A DNA stretch of 64,000 bases from CAZCGA01 sp964498075 (GTDB taxonomy: Bacteria > Desulfobacterota > Binatia > HRBIN30), in NCBI GenBank assembly GCA_964498075.1, contig CAZCGA010000016.1, positions 1 to 64,000 on the forward strand, given 5' to 3'. Positions 55,772 through 63,433 of this stretch are shown piece after piece. Both the position numbers and the translations under genes were made by a program. The notes under the pieces were generated by a model. It saw only the letters and a list, made by a program, of their open reading frames with translations. It was not told where the DNA came from and did not search any database. Position 1 is the first letter of the stretch. Every line of letters begins with the position of its first letter.

Positions 55772-57828
55772 TGTCTGCGGAGCACGGTAGCAACCCAACG
55801 GAGCGTCTACGTGTCCGGCTGAAGTGGTTTCTCTTCGTTCGGGTCTTGCTGGCTTCGTTCTTCCTCGGTGCGCTTGCCCTCGTCTACCTCGGCAGCGGAG
55901 AGCAGCGCTATGCGGTGTCGGTCAGTCTGCTCCTGTTCGCGATCGCATTCACTTACGCCGTCACCATCCTATCTGCTCTCTTTCTGCTGCGCCTGCGGCG
56001 GCTTGCCCCATTTTCCTACCTGCAGCTGGGCTTCGACATCGTGCTGACCACGGGGGTGATTTTTGTCACCGGCGGTAGCGAGAGTCCATTCGGATTCCTG
56101 TATAGTCTCGTCGTCATAAACGCGGCGTTCTTGTTGTCCACGTCTGCCGCGATCGCCGCGGCCGCAAGCTCGTCGATCGGCTATGCGGCGCTGGTTGCGG
56201 TGCTCGGAAGCGGGTGGGTGGCGCGACCCGATTATCCTTTTCCACCGGCACCGGCAGACCTGCAATTTGCGTTGCGATTCATCACCACAAACGCGACGTT
56301 CTTCGTCATCGCGCTGCTTGCTAGCTCGCTGGTGCGGCGGCTCCACCAGGCGGAACGCCTGCTTCAGGAACGCGAGACGGAACGTGACCGATTGGCCTCG
56401 CTGCACGAGGCTTTGGCGCGGAACATCGGCAGCGCCCTGATCACTACCGACGCAGACGGTCGCATCACCTCAATGAACCAAACTGCCGAGGAGCTGCTGG
56501 CTGCTGCGGCGGCGGAGATGCTCGAGAAGGATGTTGGTGCGATCTTCGCTCCGCTGCGCCAGACGGCTGCAGGCCGGCTGCGTTTTCTGCAAACATCGAG
56601 TCGCGTTCAGCCAACGGAGTTTGCGCATCGGACGCATGACGGACGCGAGCTGACCGTGCGGTGCTGTGCGGTAATCCTGCGCGACACCTACGGCAACCCG
56701 ATCGGAGCGCTGTACATCGTGCAAGACATCACGACGCTCCGTGACCTAGAGCGCCGCCTTCAGGCGGCAACCGGAGCCGACGACGCGGACGCGGAGGAAG
56801 TCGCCAACGATGCGGCGACGGCTTCAGACGGGCTGATCGGCAGTAGCTCGGCGATCGGCACTGTTCGTAAGCTGATCGACCAGGTTGCGAAGAGTGATGC
56901 CACGCTCCTGATTACAGGTGAGAGTGGTACAGGCAAAGAGCTCGTCGCGCGCGCTGTCCATGCGAGGAGCGCGCGGCGCGACCGGCCGTTCGTTGCGGTC
57001 AATTGCGGAGCCATTCCTGCAAACCTCATCGAGAGCGAACTCTTCGGTCATACGAAGGGCGCATTTACCGGGGCCGTATCGAATCGGGCCGGTTTGTTTC
57101 GTGTTGCGGACGGAGGAACTGTCTTCCTGGACGAGATCGGCGACCTTCCGATGCCGCTGCAAGTCAAGCTCCTGCGAGTCCTCCAGGAACGTGGTTTCAC
57201 ACCGATTGGTGCGGACAATCACGTGAGCGTCGACGTGCGGGTCATCGCCGCCACCAACCGTAACCTCGCAGAAGACATGCCGGCTGGACATTTCCGCGAG
57301 GATCTCTTCTACCGTCTCAACGTTCTGGCCATCGAGCTCCCGCCGCTGCGTGAGCGGCGGCAAGATATCCCCCCGCTGGTCAGGCGTTTGTTGCGCCAGT
57401 TCTCGGAACTTCATGGTAGGTCGGTTCAGCGACTCTCCGTCGGGGCCGCTCGTCGCCTACAGGAGTACGGGTACCCCGGGAATGTCCGTGAGCTGGAAAA
57501 CATCATCGAGCATGCGATCGCGCTGTGCGAAGGGGAGACGATCCACGAGTTTCACCTGCCCGACTACGTAACCAAGGATCACAAGCCTTGCGAACCACCA
57601 CGCCCGGCAACTTCAATTGCCTCCAGCGCGAACATCCCGGTCGACTCAGCACTTCCGGCTGACAATCTCGATGACAGCCTGGCTGCGTACGAAAGGGCGA
57701 TTCTGTTGAGGGCCTTGGTCGAGGCGGGAGGGGTCAAAAAACGAGCGGCAGACCTTCTGGGTATCAACTACCGGTCATTCCGGCATCGGTTGCAGAAATA
57801 TAAGTTGGGAGAGTCGTCGGCTACTTGA
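55771..57828 (+). CDS. Membrane sensor-PAS-sigma54 activator fusion (PilS input joined to PilR output, no kinase, no receiver)
   Basis: 685 residues in one uninterrupted frame. Residues 15-190 form about six membrane helices in the PilS pattern (YLQLGFDIVLTTGVIFVTGG, SPFGFLYSLVVINAAFLL). A short coiled linker and a PAS domain (about 212-325, ALITTDADGRITSMN to LYIVQDITTLRDLERRL) follow. At the point where a PilS would have its HisKA/HATPase domains there is an acidic linker (about 333-350). The AAA+ sigma54 activator follows: GESGTGKE at about 384, GAFTGA at about 430, GGTVFLDEIGDL and REDLFYRL. A Fis-type HTH ends it (AADLLGINYRSFRHRLQKY). There is no phosphorylatable His or Asp module. It lies exactly where separate pilS and pilR genes sit in related clusters. 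Confidence 0.9.
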   Translation: MSAEHGSNPTERLRVRLKWFLFVRVLLASFFLGALALVYLGSGEQRYAVSVSLLLFAIAFTYAVTILSALFLLRLRRLAPFSYLQLGFDIVLTTGVIFVTGGSESPFGFLYSLVVINAAFLLSTSAAIAAAASSSIGYAALVAVLGSGWVARPDYPFPPAPADLQFALRFITTNATFFVIALLASSLVRRLHQAERLLQERETERDRLASLHEALARNIGSALITTDADGRITSMNQTAEELLAAAAAEMLEKDVGAIFAPLRQTAAGRLRFLQTSSRVQPTEFAHRTHDGRELTVRCCAVILRDTYGNPIGALYIVQDITTLRDLERRLQAATGADDADAEEVANDAATASDGLIGSSSAIGTVRKLIDQVAKSDATLLITGESGTGKELVARAVHARSARRDRPFVAVNCGAIPANLIESELFGHTKGAFTGAVSNRAGLFRVADGGTVFLDEIGDLPMPLQVKLLRVLQERGFTPIGADNHVSVDVRVIAATNRNLAEDMPAGHFREDLFYRLNVLAIELPPLRERRQDIPPLVRRLLRQFSELHGRSVQRLSVGAARRLQEYGYPGNVRELENIIEHAIALCEGETIHEFHLPDYVTKDHKPCEPPRPATSIASSANIPVDSALPADNLDDSLAAYERAILLRALVEAGGVKKRAADLLGINYRSFRHRLQKYKLGESSAT

Positions 57829-58010
57829 GTCCGACGGCTGAATCAACGGCGCGACCGGTGCCGCATCGCGGCATTACAGTTACCGAAACATCAATTCCGT
57901 CAAAAAACTGCGGTCAAGATTTGTCACTACCCCGGATTCCCCCTCGTTGTGCCGGCATTCCGCGGAGCAAAGGCCAACAATCAAGGGAGTGCGGGTGAAG
58001 CGCCAGGGGC

Positions 58011-58026
58011 TGGTATGGGCATTGCT
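58011..58026 (+). promoter_or_regulatory. Sigma54-type promoter of pilA
   Basis: TGGTATGGGCATTGCT has GG and GC at the required separation and a perfect TTGCT -12 element. It gives a leader of about 120 bases before pilA. Confidence 0.7.
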
Positions 58027-58054
58027 CGAACAGGCGCTCATGAGGAGGCGCACG

Positions 58055-58081
58055 ATGAAGCAAGCCCACGGGCCGCCTTAG
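58055..58081 (+). CDS. Candidate micro-ORF in the pilA leader (eight codons)
   Basis: ATG 58055 is preceded by GAGGAGG at six bases and reads MKQAHGPP then TAG. It is too short to judge by coding bias. It may be a translated leader peptide or simply a strong ribosome-binding site by chance. Confidence 0.25.
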   Translation: MKQAHGPP

Positions 58082-58156
58082 CCAGTTGACCCAGATCGTC
58101 AACCGAAGTAAGGATACTACCACGGAGTTAAAACAAATAACCCAAGGGAGATCACA

Positions 58157-58534
58157 ATGAAGGTCATACGGAACAGTCAAGGTTTTACACTGATCGAGTT
58201 GCTAGTCGTTGTGGCTATCATCGGCATTCTCGCTGCGATCGCGATCCCGCAGTTCGCGCTGTACAGGCAGAAGGGGTACGACGCCCGAGCCGAGTCGGAC
58301 CTCCGCAATGCGGCCACTGCTGAAGAAGCCATCGTTGCATCGGGCGGCGGGTACCTGAGCTGCACCAGCGCTTCGGATTGCGCGACGAAGCTGCAAAGCT
58401 TCCGTCCGTCCGGCAATATCACCATCGCCCTGACTGCAGCGTCGGGTTCGTTTACAGGTACCGCAGCCGCGGGCACCTTTGGAAGCGGCAAATCATTCAC
58501 CTGGGACAGCACGAACGGTGGGCTGCAGCCGTAA
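58157..58534 (+). CDS. pilA: Type IVa major pilin PilA, copy 1
   Basis: 125-residue prepilin. The short leader ends in the prepilin peptidase site G|FTLIELL, followed by the canonical N-terminal helix with Glu5 (FTLIELLVVVAIIGILAAIA). The globular part has two cysteines, CTSASDC, probably a disulfide, and a Thr/Ser/Gly-rich C-terminal half (TAASGSFTGTAAAGTFG). It is nearly identical to the next gene. Expressed from a sigma54-type promoter 130 bases upstream. Confidence 0.96.
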   Translation: MKVIRNSQGFTLIELLVVVAIIGILAAIAIPQFALYRQKGYDARAESDLRNAATAEEAIVASGGGYLSCTSASDCATKLQSFRPSGNITIALTAASGSFTGTAAAGTFGSGKSFTWDSTNGGLQP

Positions 58535-58565
58535 CGCAGCCTCACGGTGGACCAGGCGCTGGCAG

Positions 58566-58598
58566 GCACATCCCCGGTTCGGGTTACCGGGGATGTGC
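58566..58598 (+). terminator. Perfect 12-base hairpin between the two pilin genes
   Basis: GCACATCCCCGG pairs with CCGGGGATGTGC around a nine-base loop. No T-run follows, so it may attenuate read-through or protect the pilA1 message, leaving the first pilin more abundant. Confidence 0.6.
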
Positions 58599-58663
58599 TC
58601 TGCTGATGGTGGGAGGTCCCTAGTCAACGGCCACGCAAAATACATGGGCCAAGGAGACACGAG

Positions 58664-59041
58664 ATGAGCACGAAAGGAGACAACCGAGGTTTCACACTGA
58701 TTGAGTTGCTCGTAGTAGTTGCCATCATCGGCATTCTCGCTGCGATCGCGATCCCACAGTTCGCCTTGTATCGCCAGAAAGGATACGATTCGCAGGCCGA
58801 ATCCGACCTGCGAAATGCGGCCACGGCGGAGGAAGCCATAGTCGCATCGGGGGGGGCGTACACCAGCTGCACTAGCGCCTCGGACTGCTCGACGAAGCTG
58901 CAAAGCTTCCGTCCGTCCACCAACGTCAGCATTGCCCTGACCGCAGCGTCGGGTTCATTTACAGGTACCGCAGCCGCGGGCACCTTTGGAACCGGCAAGA
59001 CATTCACCTGGGACAGCACGAACGGTGGGCTACAACCGTAA
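58664..59041 (+). CDS. pilA2: Type IVa major pilin PilA, copy 2
   Basis: 125 residues, aligned without gaps to copy 1. The first nine residues and roughly a dozen exposed positions differ (for example YDSQAESD for YDARAESD, and SCTSASDCSTK for SCTSASDCATK). The prepilin site G|FTLIELL and Glu5 are intact, so both are expected to be processed. It has its own AAGGAGA ribosome site. No separate sigma54 motif was found in the 129-base spacer, so it is probably expressed by read-through past the hairpin. Confidence 0.94.
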   Translation: MSTKGDNRGFTLIELLVVVAIIGILAAIAIPQFALYRQKGYDSQAESDLRNAATAEEAIVASGGAYTSCTSASDCSTKLQSFRPSTNVSIALTAASGSFTGTAAAGTFGTGKTFTWDSTNGGLQP

Positions 59042-59047
59042 TCCAGA

Positions 59048-59090
59048 TCCCCCACTAAGGGGGCGGGCGCGCGGTTTCCCGTCCCGTTAG
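59048..59090 (+). terminator. GC-rich overlapping hairpins after pilA2
   Basis: CCCCC/GGGGG around ACTAA and an alternative GGGCGGG/CCCGTCCC stem share three G residues, so they cannot form together. No strong T-run follows; a pyrimidine-rich CCCCTTCTTT does. Possible terminator between pilins and the glycosyltransferase-like genes. Confidence 0.35.
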
Positions 59091-59188
59091 ACCCCTTCTT
59101 TGTCGGGTCCGCGCCGGTCCTTCGTAAACGGACCCTCGATTCGTTGAAAACATGAACCGGGCTGCGAGAGCGCAAGGAAGACGTGGCG

Positions 59189-60940
59189 ATGTGGTCTGAG
59201 GTGAAGGTGACCAGGCGTGTGGTGGTGCTGTTGGCTTCGCTCGGCGTCGCGGCCTACGTAAACGCTCTTGCTGCGGGCTTTACCTTTGACGACGAGCCGG
59301 ACATTCGCAACAACCCGACGGTAACCGAGGGAGTCGATCTCATTCGGGTACTTGCCTCGCCCTTGCCTCCGGGCGATCTGTATCGGCCACTGACGGTCCT
59401 GACCTTTGCGATTAACGAGAAGTTGATGCCCGGCGTGGCCGCTCCGTTTCACGCGGTCAATGTCCTGTTGCACGCTGGTGTCACGTTGCTGGTGTTCTGG
59501 CTGGCCGTACGGCTCTTCAACTCCGCGCGGATCGCCGGGATTGCGGCCGTGTTGTTCGCGCTGCATCCGATCCACACGGAGGCCGTCACGAGTCTGGTCG
59601 GCCGAGCGGAAGTCCTCGCGGCGCTATTCGGCTTGAGTGCCGTCTTGAGTGTCGATTGTGCTGACAGGGCCAAGGGTCGCGTGTCGCGCGCGGCCTGGCG
59701 GACGGCGTCAGTGACCTCTTTCTCACTCGCGCTCCTCAGCAAGGAGAGTGCTCTTACGGTTCTGCCCCTCATTCTGTTGCTTCGAGTTGCCCAGCGTGCT
59801 GAGCCGTCAATTCGAGGTCTGCTGCGAGAGCTGCGTAGCCTCGATTGGATTCCGTATGCCTTGTGTGCTTGTGTATTTCTCGGGCTTCGGCACTCAGTCG
59901 TCGGAGCAGTGGCGCCGCCACTTCCGGTCACCCCGCTGAATAACATCCTTGCGTTTGTGCCGTGCACCGTGCGACTGCGGTCCGCCATGGCAGTGCTGTG
60001 GGACTACTTCGGTTTGCTCAACGTGCCCCTCGTGCTTTCGGCGGACTATTCGTACAACCAGGTGCCCTCCGTTACGTCGTGGCTGGATCTGAGGTTTCTC
60101 GCCGGAGTGCTTTTGGTAGCGGGCGTAGTAGGCATCGTGATCTGGCACCCTCGTCCCGCAGTTAGATTCGCCACGGCCTTCCCCCTAGTGGCCCTGTTGC
60201 TTACGGCCAACGTGTTGTTTCCCATCGGGACGATCAAGGCTGAGAGACTGTTATATCTGCCTTCCGTGGGCTGGACCCTCCTCGTCGGGTACGCCTTCGA
60301 CCGTCTCCTGCGTGTCGAACGATACCGCCGCGCAGCCGTTGGAGCGCTCTGCATCATGGCTGCCGCCTTCGGCGCCCGAACGTGGGTCCGCAACTGGGAT
60401 TGGCGGGACAACACTACCCTCTACCGCAGCATGCTCAACAGCGCCCCCGACAGCGCCAAGTCGCGCTACAACTTCGGGGTGGAACTGCAGCTTCAATTGG
60501 CTGACGAGTTCGCCGTCCCGCAGTTTCGTCGGGCGCTGGCGATCTATCCCCGGTGGTCGGAAGCGGCGTTGGGAATCGGCATTGCGTACCAGCGCGGCGG
60601 GCGCGTCGATGAAGCAGTCGAGTGGTACGAGAAAGCCCTAAAGATCGAACCAGAGTTCAGCAAGGCGCACACCAATCTCTGCTACGTGCTGGCGAACGAT
60701 AAACGGTTCAGCGAGGCGGAGAGGGCCTGCCGTCAGGGACTGCGGTACGATCCTTCCGACACCAATCTGATGAAGATGCTTGGGTTCAGTATGATCGGGA
60801 ACAGCGCGCATGAAAAAGGTGTTGCAATGTTGAGACGGGTGCTGGTCTTGAGCCCGCGCGATGAGGGTCTGCGGAACTACCTGATGCAGCGAGACGCGCC
60901 GTCCGCGGAGCGCGGCGTCGAAACAGCGATGCTGCCATGA
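59189..60940 (+). CDS. TMTC-like GT-C glycosyltransferase with C-terminal TPR repeats, copy 1
   Basis: 583 residues. A multi-helix GT-C domain carries the FTFDDEPDIRNN loop, with the acidic pair expected at the GT-C active site, and HPIHTEAVTSLVGRAEVLAALF. About ten membrane helices are followed by at least three TPRs (about 420-560; NFGVELQLQLADEFAVPQFRRALAIYP, WYEKALKIEPEFSKAHTNL). Eukaryotic TMTC proteins are O-mannosyltransferases; bacterial relatives are uncharacterised. The position after the pilins suggests pilin O-glycosylation. ATG 59189 is favoured over GTG 59183 because AAGGAAG lies at good spacing. Confidence 0.85.
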   Translation: MWSEVKVTRRVVVLLASLGVAAYVNALAAGFTFDDEPDIRNNPTVTEGVDLIRVLASPLPPGDLYRPLTVLTFAINEKLMPGVAAPFHAVNVLLHAGVTLLVFWLAVRLFNSARIAGIAAVLFALHPIHTEAVTSLVGRAEVLAALFGLSAVLSVDCADRAKGRVSRAAWRTASVTSFSLALLSKESALTVLPLILLLRVAQRAEPSIRGLLRELRSLDWIPYALCACVFLGLRHSVVGAVAPPLPVTPLNNILAFVPCTVRLRSAMAVLWDYFGLLNVPLVLSADYSYNQVPSVTSWLDLRFLAGVLLVAGVVGIVIWHPRPAVRFATAFPLVALLLTANVLFPIGTIKAERLLYLPSVGWTLLVGYAFDRLLRVERYRRAAVGALCIMAAAFGARTWVRNWDWRDNTTLYRSMLNSAPDSAKSRYNFGVELQLQLADEFAVPQFRRALAIYPRWSEAALGIGIAYQRGGRVDEAVEWYEKALKIEPEFSKAHTNLCYVLANDKRFSEAERACRQGLRYDPSDTNLMKMLGFSMIGNSAHEKGVAMLRRVLVLSPRDEGLRNYLMQRDAPSAERGVETAMLP

Positions 60941-62493
60941 CGCAGGCGCGAATCTGCAGTGGTGCCGCCGCCCGCCCACTGATCGCCCCAGTGGACGCAG
61001 GCGGCCACGCAGCCAGCCCACAGACCATCGGCTGGCGCGAAGGAGCGCCGGTGGTAGCGCTCATTACGGTCGTTACTCTGCTGGTGTACTGGCCAACGCT
61101 GCGTAACGGATTCCTGCCGCTCGGTTTTGATGACGCCCTGATCCCAGATACTCCGGCACTCCACGGACTTGCTTGGAGCAATCTGTGGGCGATGACCACT
61201 GAGTTCGCCGAGGCCCACTACACTCCTCTGACCATGCTATCCTTAGCGTTGGACTATCACTTCTGGGGCCTGAACCCCGTCGGCTACCACTTGACGAACA
61301 TAGTCCTACACGCCACTACCGCGGTACTCGTGTGGATATTTCTCCTGCCGATCGTGCGTTCCTCTCATCTGGCTACGGTGGCGGCTCTTCTCTTCGCTGT
61401 GCATCCGGTGCAGATGGAAGCCGTGTCGGTCGCCGTGCAGCGCAAGACGCTGCTGTCCGGAGCGTTGTTCTTCCTAACCCTGATTCTGTTCGGGCGTTGG
61501 CGCACGAAGCGACTGCGGCGGCACTACGCGGCCAGCGTGCTCGCGTTCACCGCGGCCGCCTTGGCGAAGCCCTCGGTGATGACGCTGCCGTTCGTGCTGC
61601 TGCTCTACGAGTACACCTTCGTCGGTGGACGCTTGCGCCTCGCGGACAAGCTGCCCTTCCTCGCCGTCGCCGCCTTCACGGCGGTGATGGCCGCTGCCGC
61701 CCACGCAGTAGTGGGCGCGATTCATCCCCCGCATGGAGGGAACGTCTTTGCAAACCTCCTCATGGTGGGTCGCGTCACTCTGGAGTATGTGGATGCGCTC
61801 TTCCTGCCCGTGGGGCTCGCCCCAATCTACTACTATCCGAAAGACAGCGTGTACTCACCCCTGCACTTCGCCGCACTCATCCTGGTCATTACAATGTGTG
61901 CCCTGGTGACGCTGAATCGGCGTCGCTACCCGTGGTCATTCTTCTGTTTGTGGTGGTTCCTGCTCGAGCTCCTACCCGAGTGCAATCTCATGCCGCTCGC
62001 GCAGCTGCGTGCCGACCGCTTCCTCTATCTAGCAATAGTCGGCTTCGCAATTTGGGTGGCGCTCGGGATGGAACGGGTGCAGTCAGCACGATCGCCGAAG
62101 GAGTGGCAGCGCCGGGCAATTCCCATATTCGCCACGGCACTCATCGGTCTGCTCGCGCTCACCAACCGTGCGTCGGTGGGCGTGTGGCGCGACAATATAA
62201 GCGCGTGGCGTCAAGTCGTGGCACGCCACCCGTGGTGCGCGATGGCGCACTCGATGCTCGGTCGTGCCTACTTCTACGAAAACGACTACGGCAACGCCGA
62301 GCCGGCCTTCGCCGAAGCGACCCGTCTCTCAGCGCAACTGCCGGACGCCCATCTGTACTTGGCAAAGATCTATGCCGATCGTGGGGAGGGCGAGCGGGCG
62401 CAAGTCGAACTCCAGCGCCTGCTGGCGCTCACGCCCGACAACCCCGACGGGCTACGATTGCTCGCGGTGCTCTCGAATCCCCGACAGTCGTGA
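60937..62493 (+). CDS. TMTC-like GT-C glycosyltransferase with TPR repeats, copy 2
   Basis: 518 residues, overlapping copy 1 by four bases (ATGA). It has the same layout but a shorter TPR region: the loop motif NGFLPLGFDDALI, HYTPLTMLSLALDYHFWGLNP, HPVQMEAVSVAVQRKTLLSGALF and MPLAQLRADRFLYLAIVG. About two TPRs close it (SMLGRAYFYENDYGNAEPAFAEATRL). It is diverged from copy 1, so the two may act on different acceptors or lipid-linked donors. A cytoplasmic arginine-rich segment lies at about 185-195. Confidence 0.85.
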   Translation: MTQARICSGAAARPLIAPVDAGGHAASPQTIGWREGAPVVALITVVTLLVYWPTLRNGFLPLGFDDALIPDTPALHGLAWSNLWAMTTEFAEAHYTPLTMLSLALDYHFWGLNPVGYHLTNIVLHATTAVLVWIFLLPIVRSSHLATVAALLFAVHPVQMEAVSVAVQRKTLLSGALFFLTLILFGRWRTKRLRRHYAASVLAFTAAALAKPSVMTLPFVLLLYEYTFVGGRLRLADKLPFLAVAAFTAVMAAAAHAVVGAIHPPHGGNVFANLLMVGRVTLEYVDALFLPVGLAPIYYYPKDSVYSPLHFAALILVITMCALVTLNRRRYPWSFFCLWWFLLELLPECNLMPLAQLRADRFLYLAIVGFAIWVALGMERVQSARSPKEWQRRAIPIFATALIGLLALTNRASVGVWRDNISAWRQVVARHPWCAMAHSMLGRAYFYENDYGNAEPAFAEATRLSAQLPDAHLYLAKIYADRGEGERAQVELQRLLALTPDNPDGLRLLAVLSNPRQS

Positions 62494-62505
62494 TCGAGTC
62501 TCCGG

Positions 62506-62703
62506 CTACCCCTGCGGCGGACGCAGCCGGTTGTATTGCCCCGCCCGGTCCTTACGCAATTGCTTGATGCGCTCGTCTGCCTCACGCGACAGCCTCGGCT
62601 TGCGATTCAGCAGGTAGAGTACGCCCAGCAGCGCAACGGCAAGGCCGACCGCAGCCCGCGGGTGATCACGCAGGAAATGAATCAACGCCCACAGTTGCTC
62701 CAT
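62506..62703 (-). CDS. Small single-pass membrane protein
   Basis: 65 residues from ATG 62703 (GGAG eight bases upstream; ATG 62721 would add six residues). One membrane helix (AAVGLAVALLGVLYLLN) is followed by a basic tail (KPRLSREADERIKQLRKDR). No family recognised. Convergent with the TMTC-like gene. Confidence 0.6.
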   Translation of the reverse strand: MEQLWALIHFLRDHPRAAVGLAVALLGVLYLLNRKPRLSREADERIKQLRKDRAGQYNRLRPPQG

Positions 62704-62795
62704 AACACCGGCTCCGCTCATCTGCGACCAGAGTACGGTGCCCTCGGCTGCTGTACAAGCGGAGTCTTGCGCGGGTTCGTGCTATAAGCGCGAGC

Positions 62796-63429
62796 ATGAC
62801 GCGCCTCGATTGCGTCCGCGTGGGCTTCATCGGTTGCGGACGCATCGCCCGCCTGCAGGCGCTCGGGTACCTCGACCACCCGCGCGCTGAGCTGACGGCG
62901 GTGTGCGACCAGGACGAGGCGCTCGTCCGACAACGACGCGACGAGTGGCATGCGCGCAAGGCGTACACCGACTACATGCAACTGCTTGCCGCCCGCCCTC
63001 ATCAGCTGGAAATACGCCGGCGTTCCCAAGTTCGGGAGTTGGGAAGTGATCGCCTCCGCCGGCATGCGCGTGCGCTCGAAGTACTACGCCAGCGATGACC
63101 GTATAGAGATTCACGGAACCGAAGGCATCATCTGGATCAACCGCTGCACGGGCTTTCTCCTCGACGAGCCCGCACTCGTTCTGTATCGCGACGGTGAGAC
63201 CCGCGCGTGGCACGATATCCCTCACGATTGGGCCGAGAGCTTCCGTCTCGGTGCGCACGACTTCGTCGACGCGTTGATCGAGGGGCGGCAACCGGCGCAG
63301 GACGCGGACGACGCCGCTCACACCTTGCGCTTCGCCATCGCTGCCCACGTCTCAGCCTGTGAGCGCCGCGAGGTGCTCTTGGACGAAGTCACCCCGGACA
63401 CCCGGGCGCACCTGCCCGCTTCCGACTAG
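62796..63429 (+). pseudogene. Gfo/Idh/MocA oxidoreductase with a large internal deletion
   Basis: The start (ATG 62796) encodes the Rossmann N-terminus RVGFIGCGRIARLQALGYLDHP...AVCDQDEALV to about residue 65. A different frame then gives the C-terminal domain, from WKYAGVPKFGSWEVIASAG and IEIHGTEGIIWINRC to SFRLGAHDFVDALIEGRQP. The catalytic middle (about 150 residues including the EKP motif) is missing, with the junction near 63000. It is a clear deletion pseudogene. Confidence 0.85.
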
Positions 63430-63433
63430 ACGA

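Larger units (their letters stand above)
57829..58156 (+). other. Regulatory region and long leader of pilA
   Basis: 328 bases without an annotated protein gene. It holds a sigma54-type promoter at 58011-58026 and a micro-ORF at 58055-58081. A/T-rich sequence just before pilA contains GGGAGATC as the ribosome site. Upstream of the promoter (57829-58010) the sequence is A/T-richer than its surroundings and would be the place for activator sites; I could not single out a convincing dyad by eye. Confidence 0.5.

Noticed and set aside
55771..57828. Interpreting the regulator as an ordinary NtrC-type PilR
   Set aside because: No receiver domain is present, and the N-terminus is clearly a multi-helix membrane region with PAS.
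58157..59041. Suggestion that these are electrically conductive pilins
   Set aside because: Conductivity depends on aromatic placement and assembly, which cannot be judged here; the pilins are longer than the short Geobacter type and Thr/Ser-rich.
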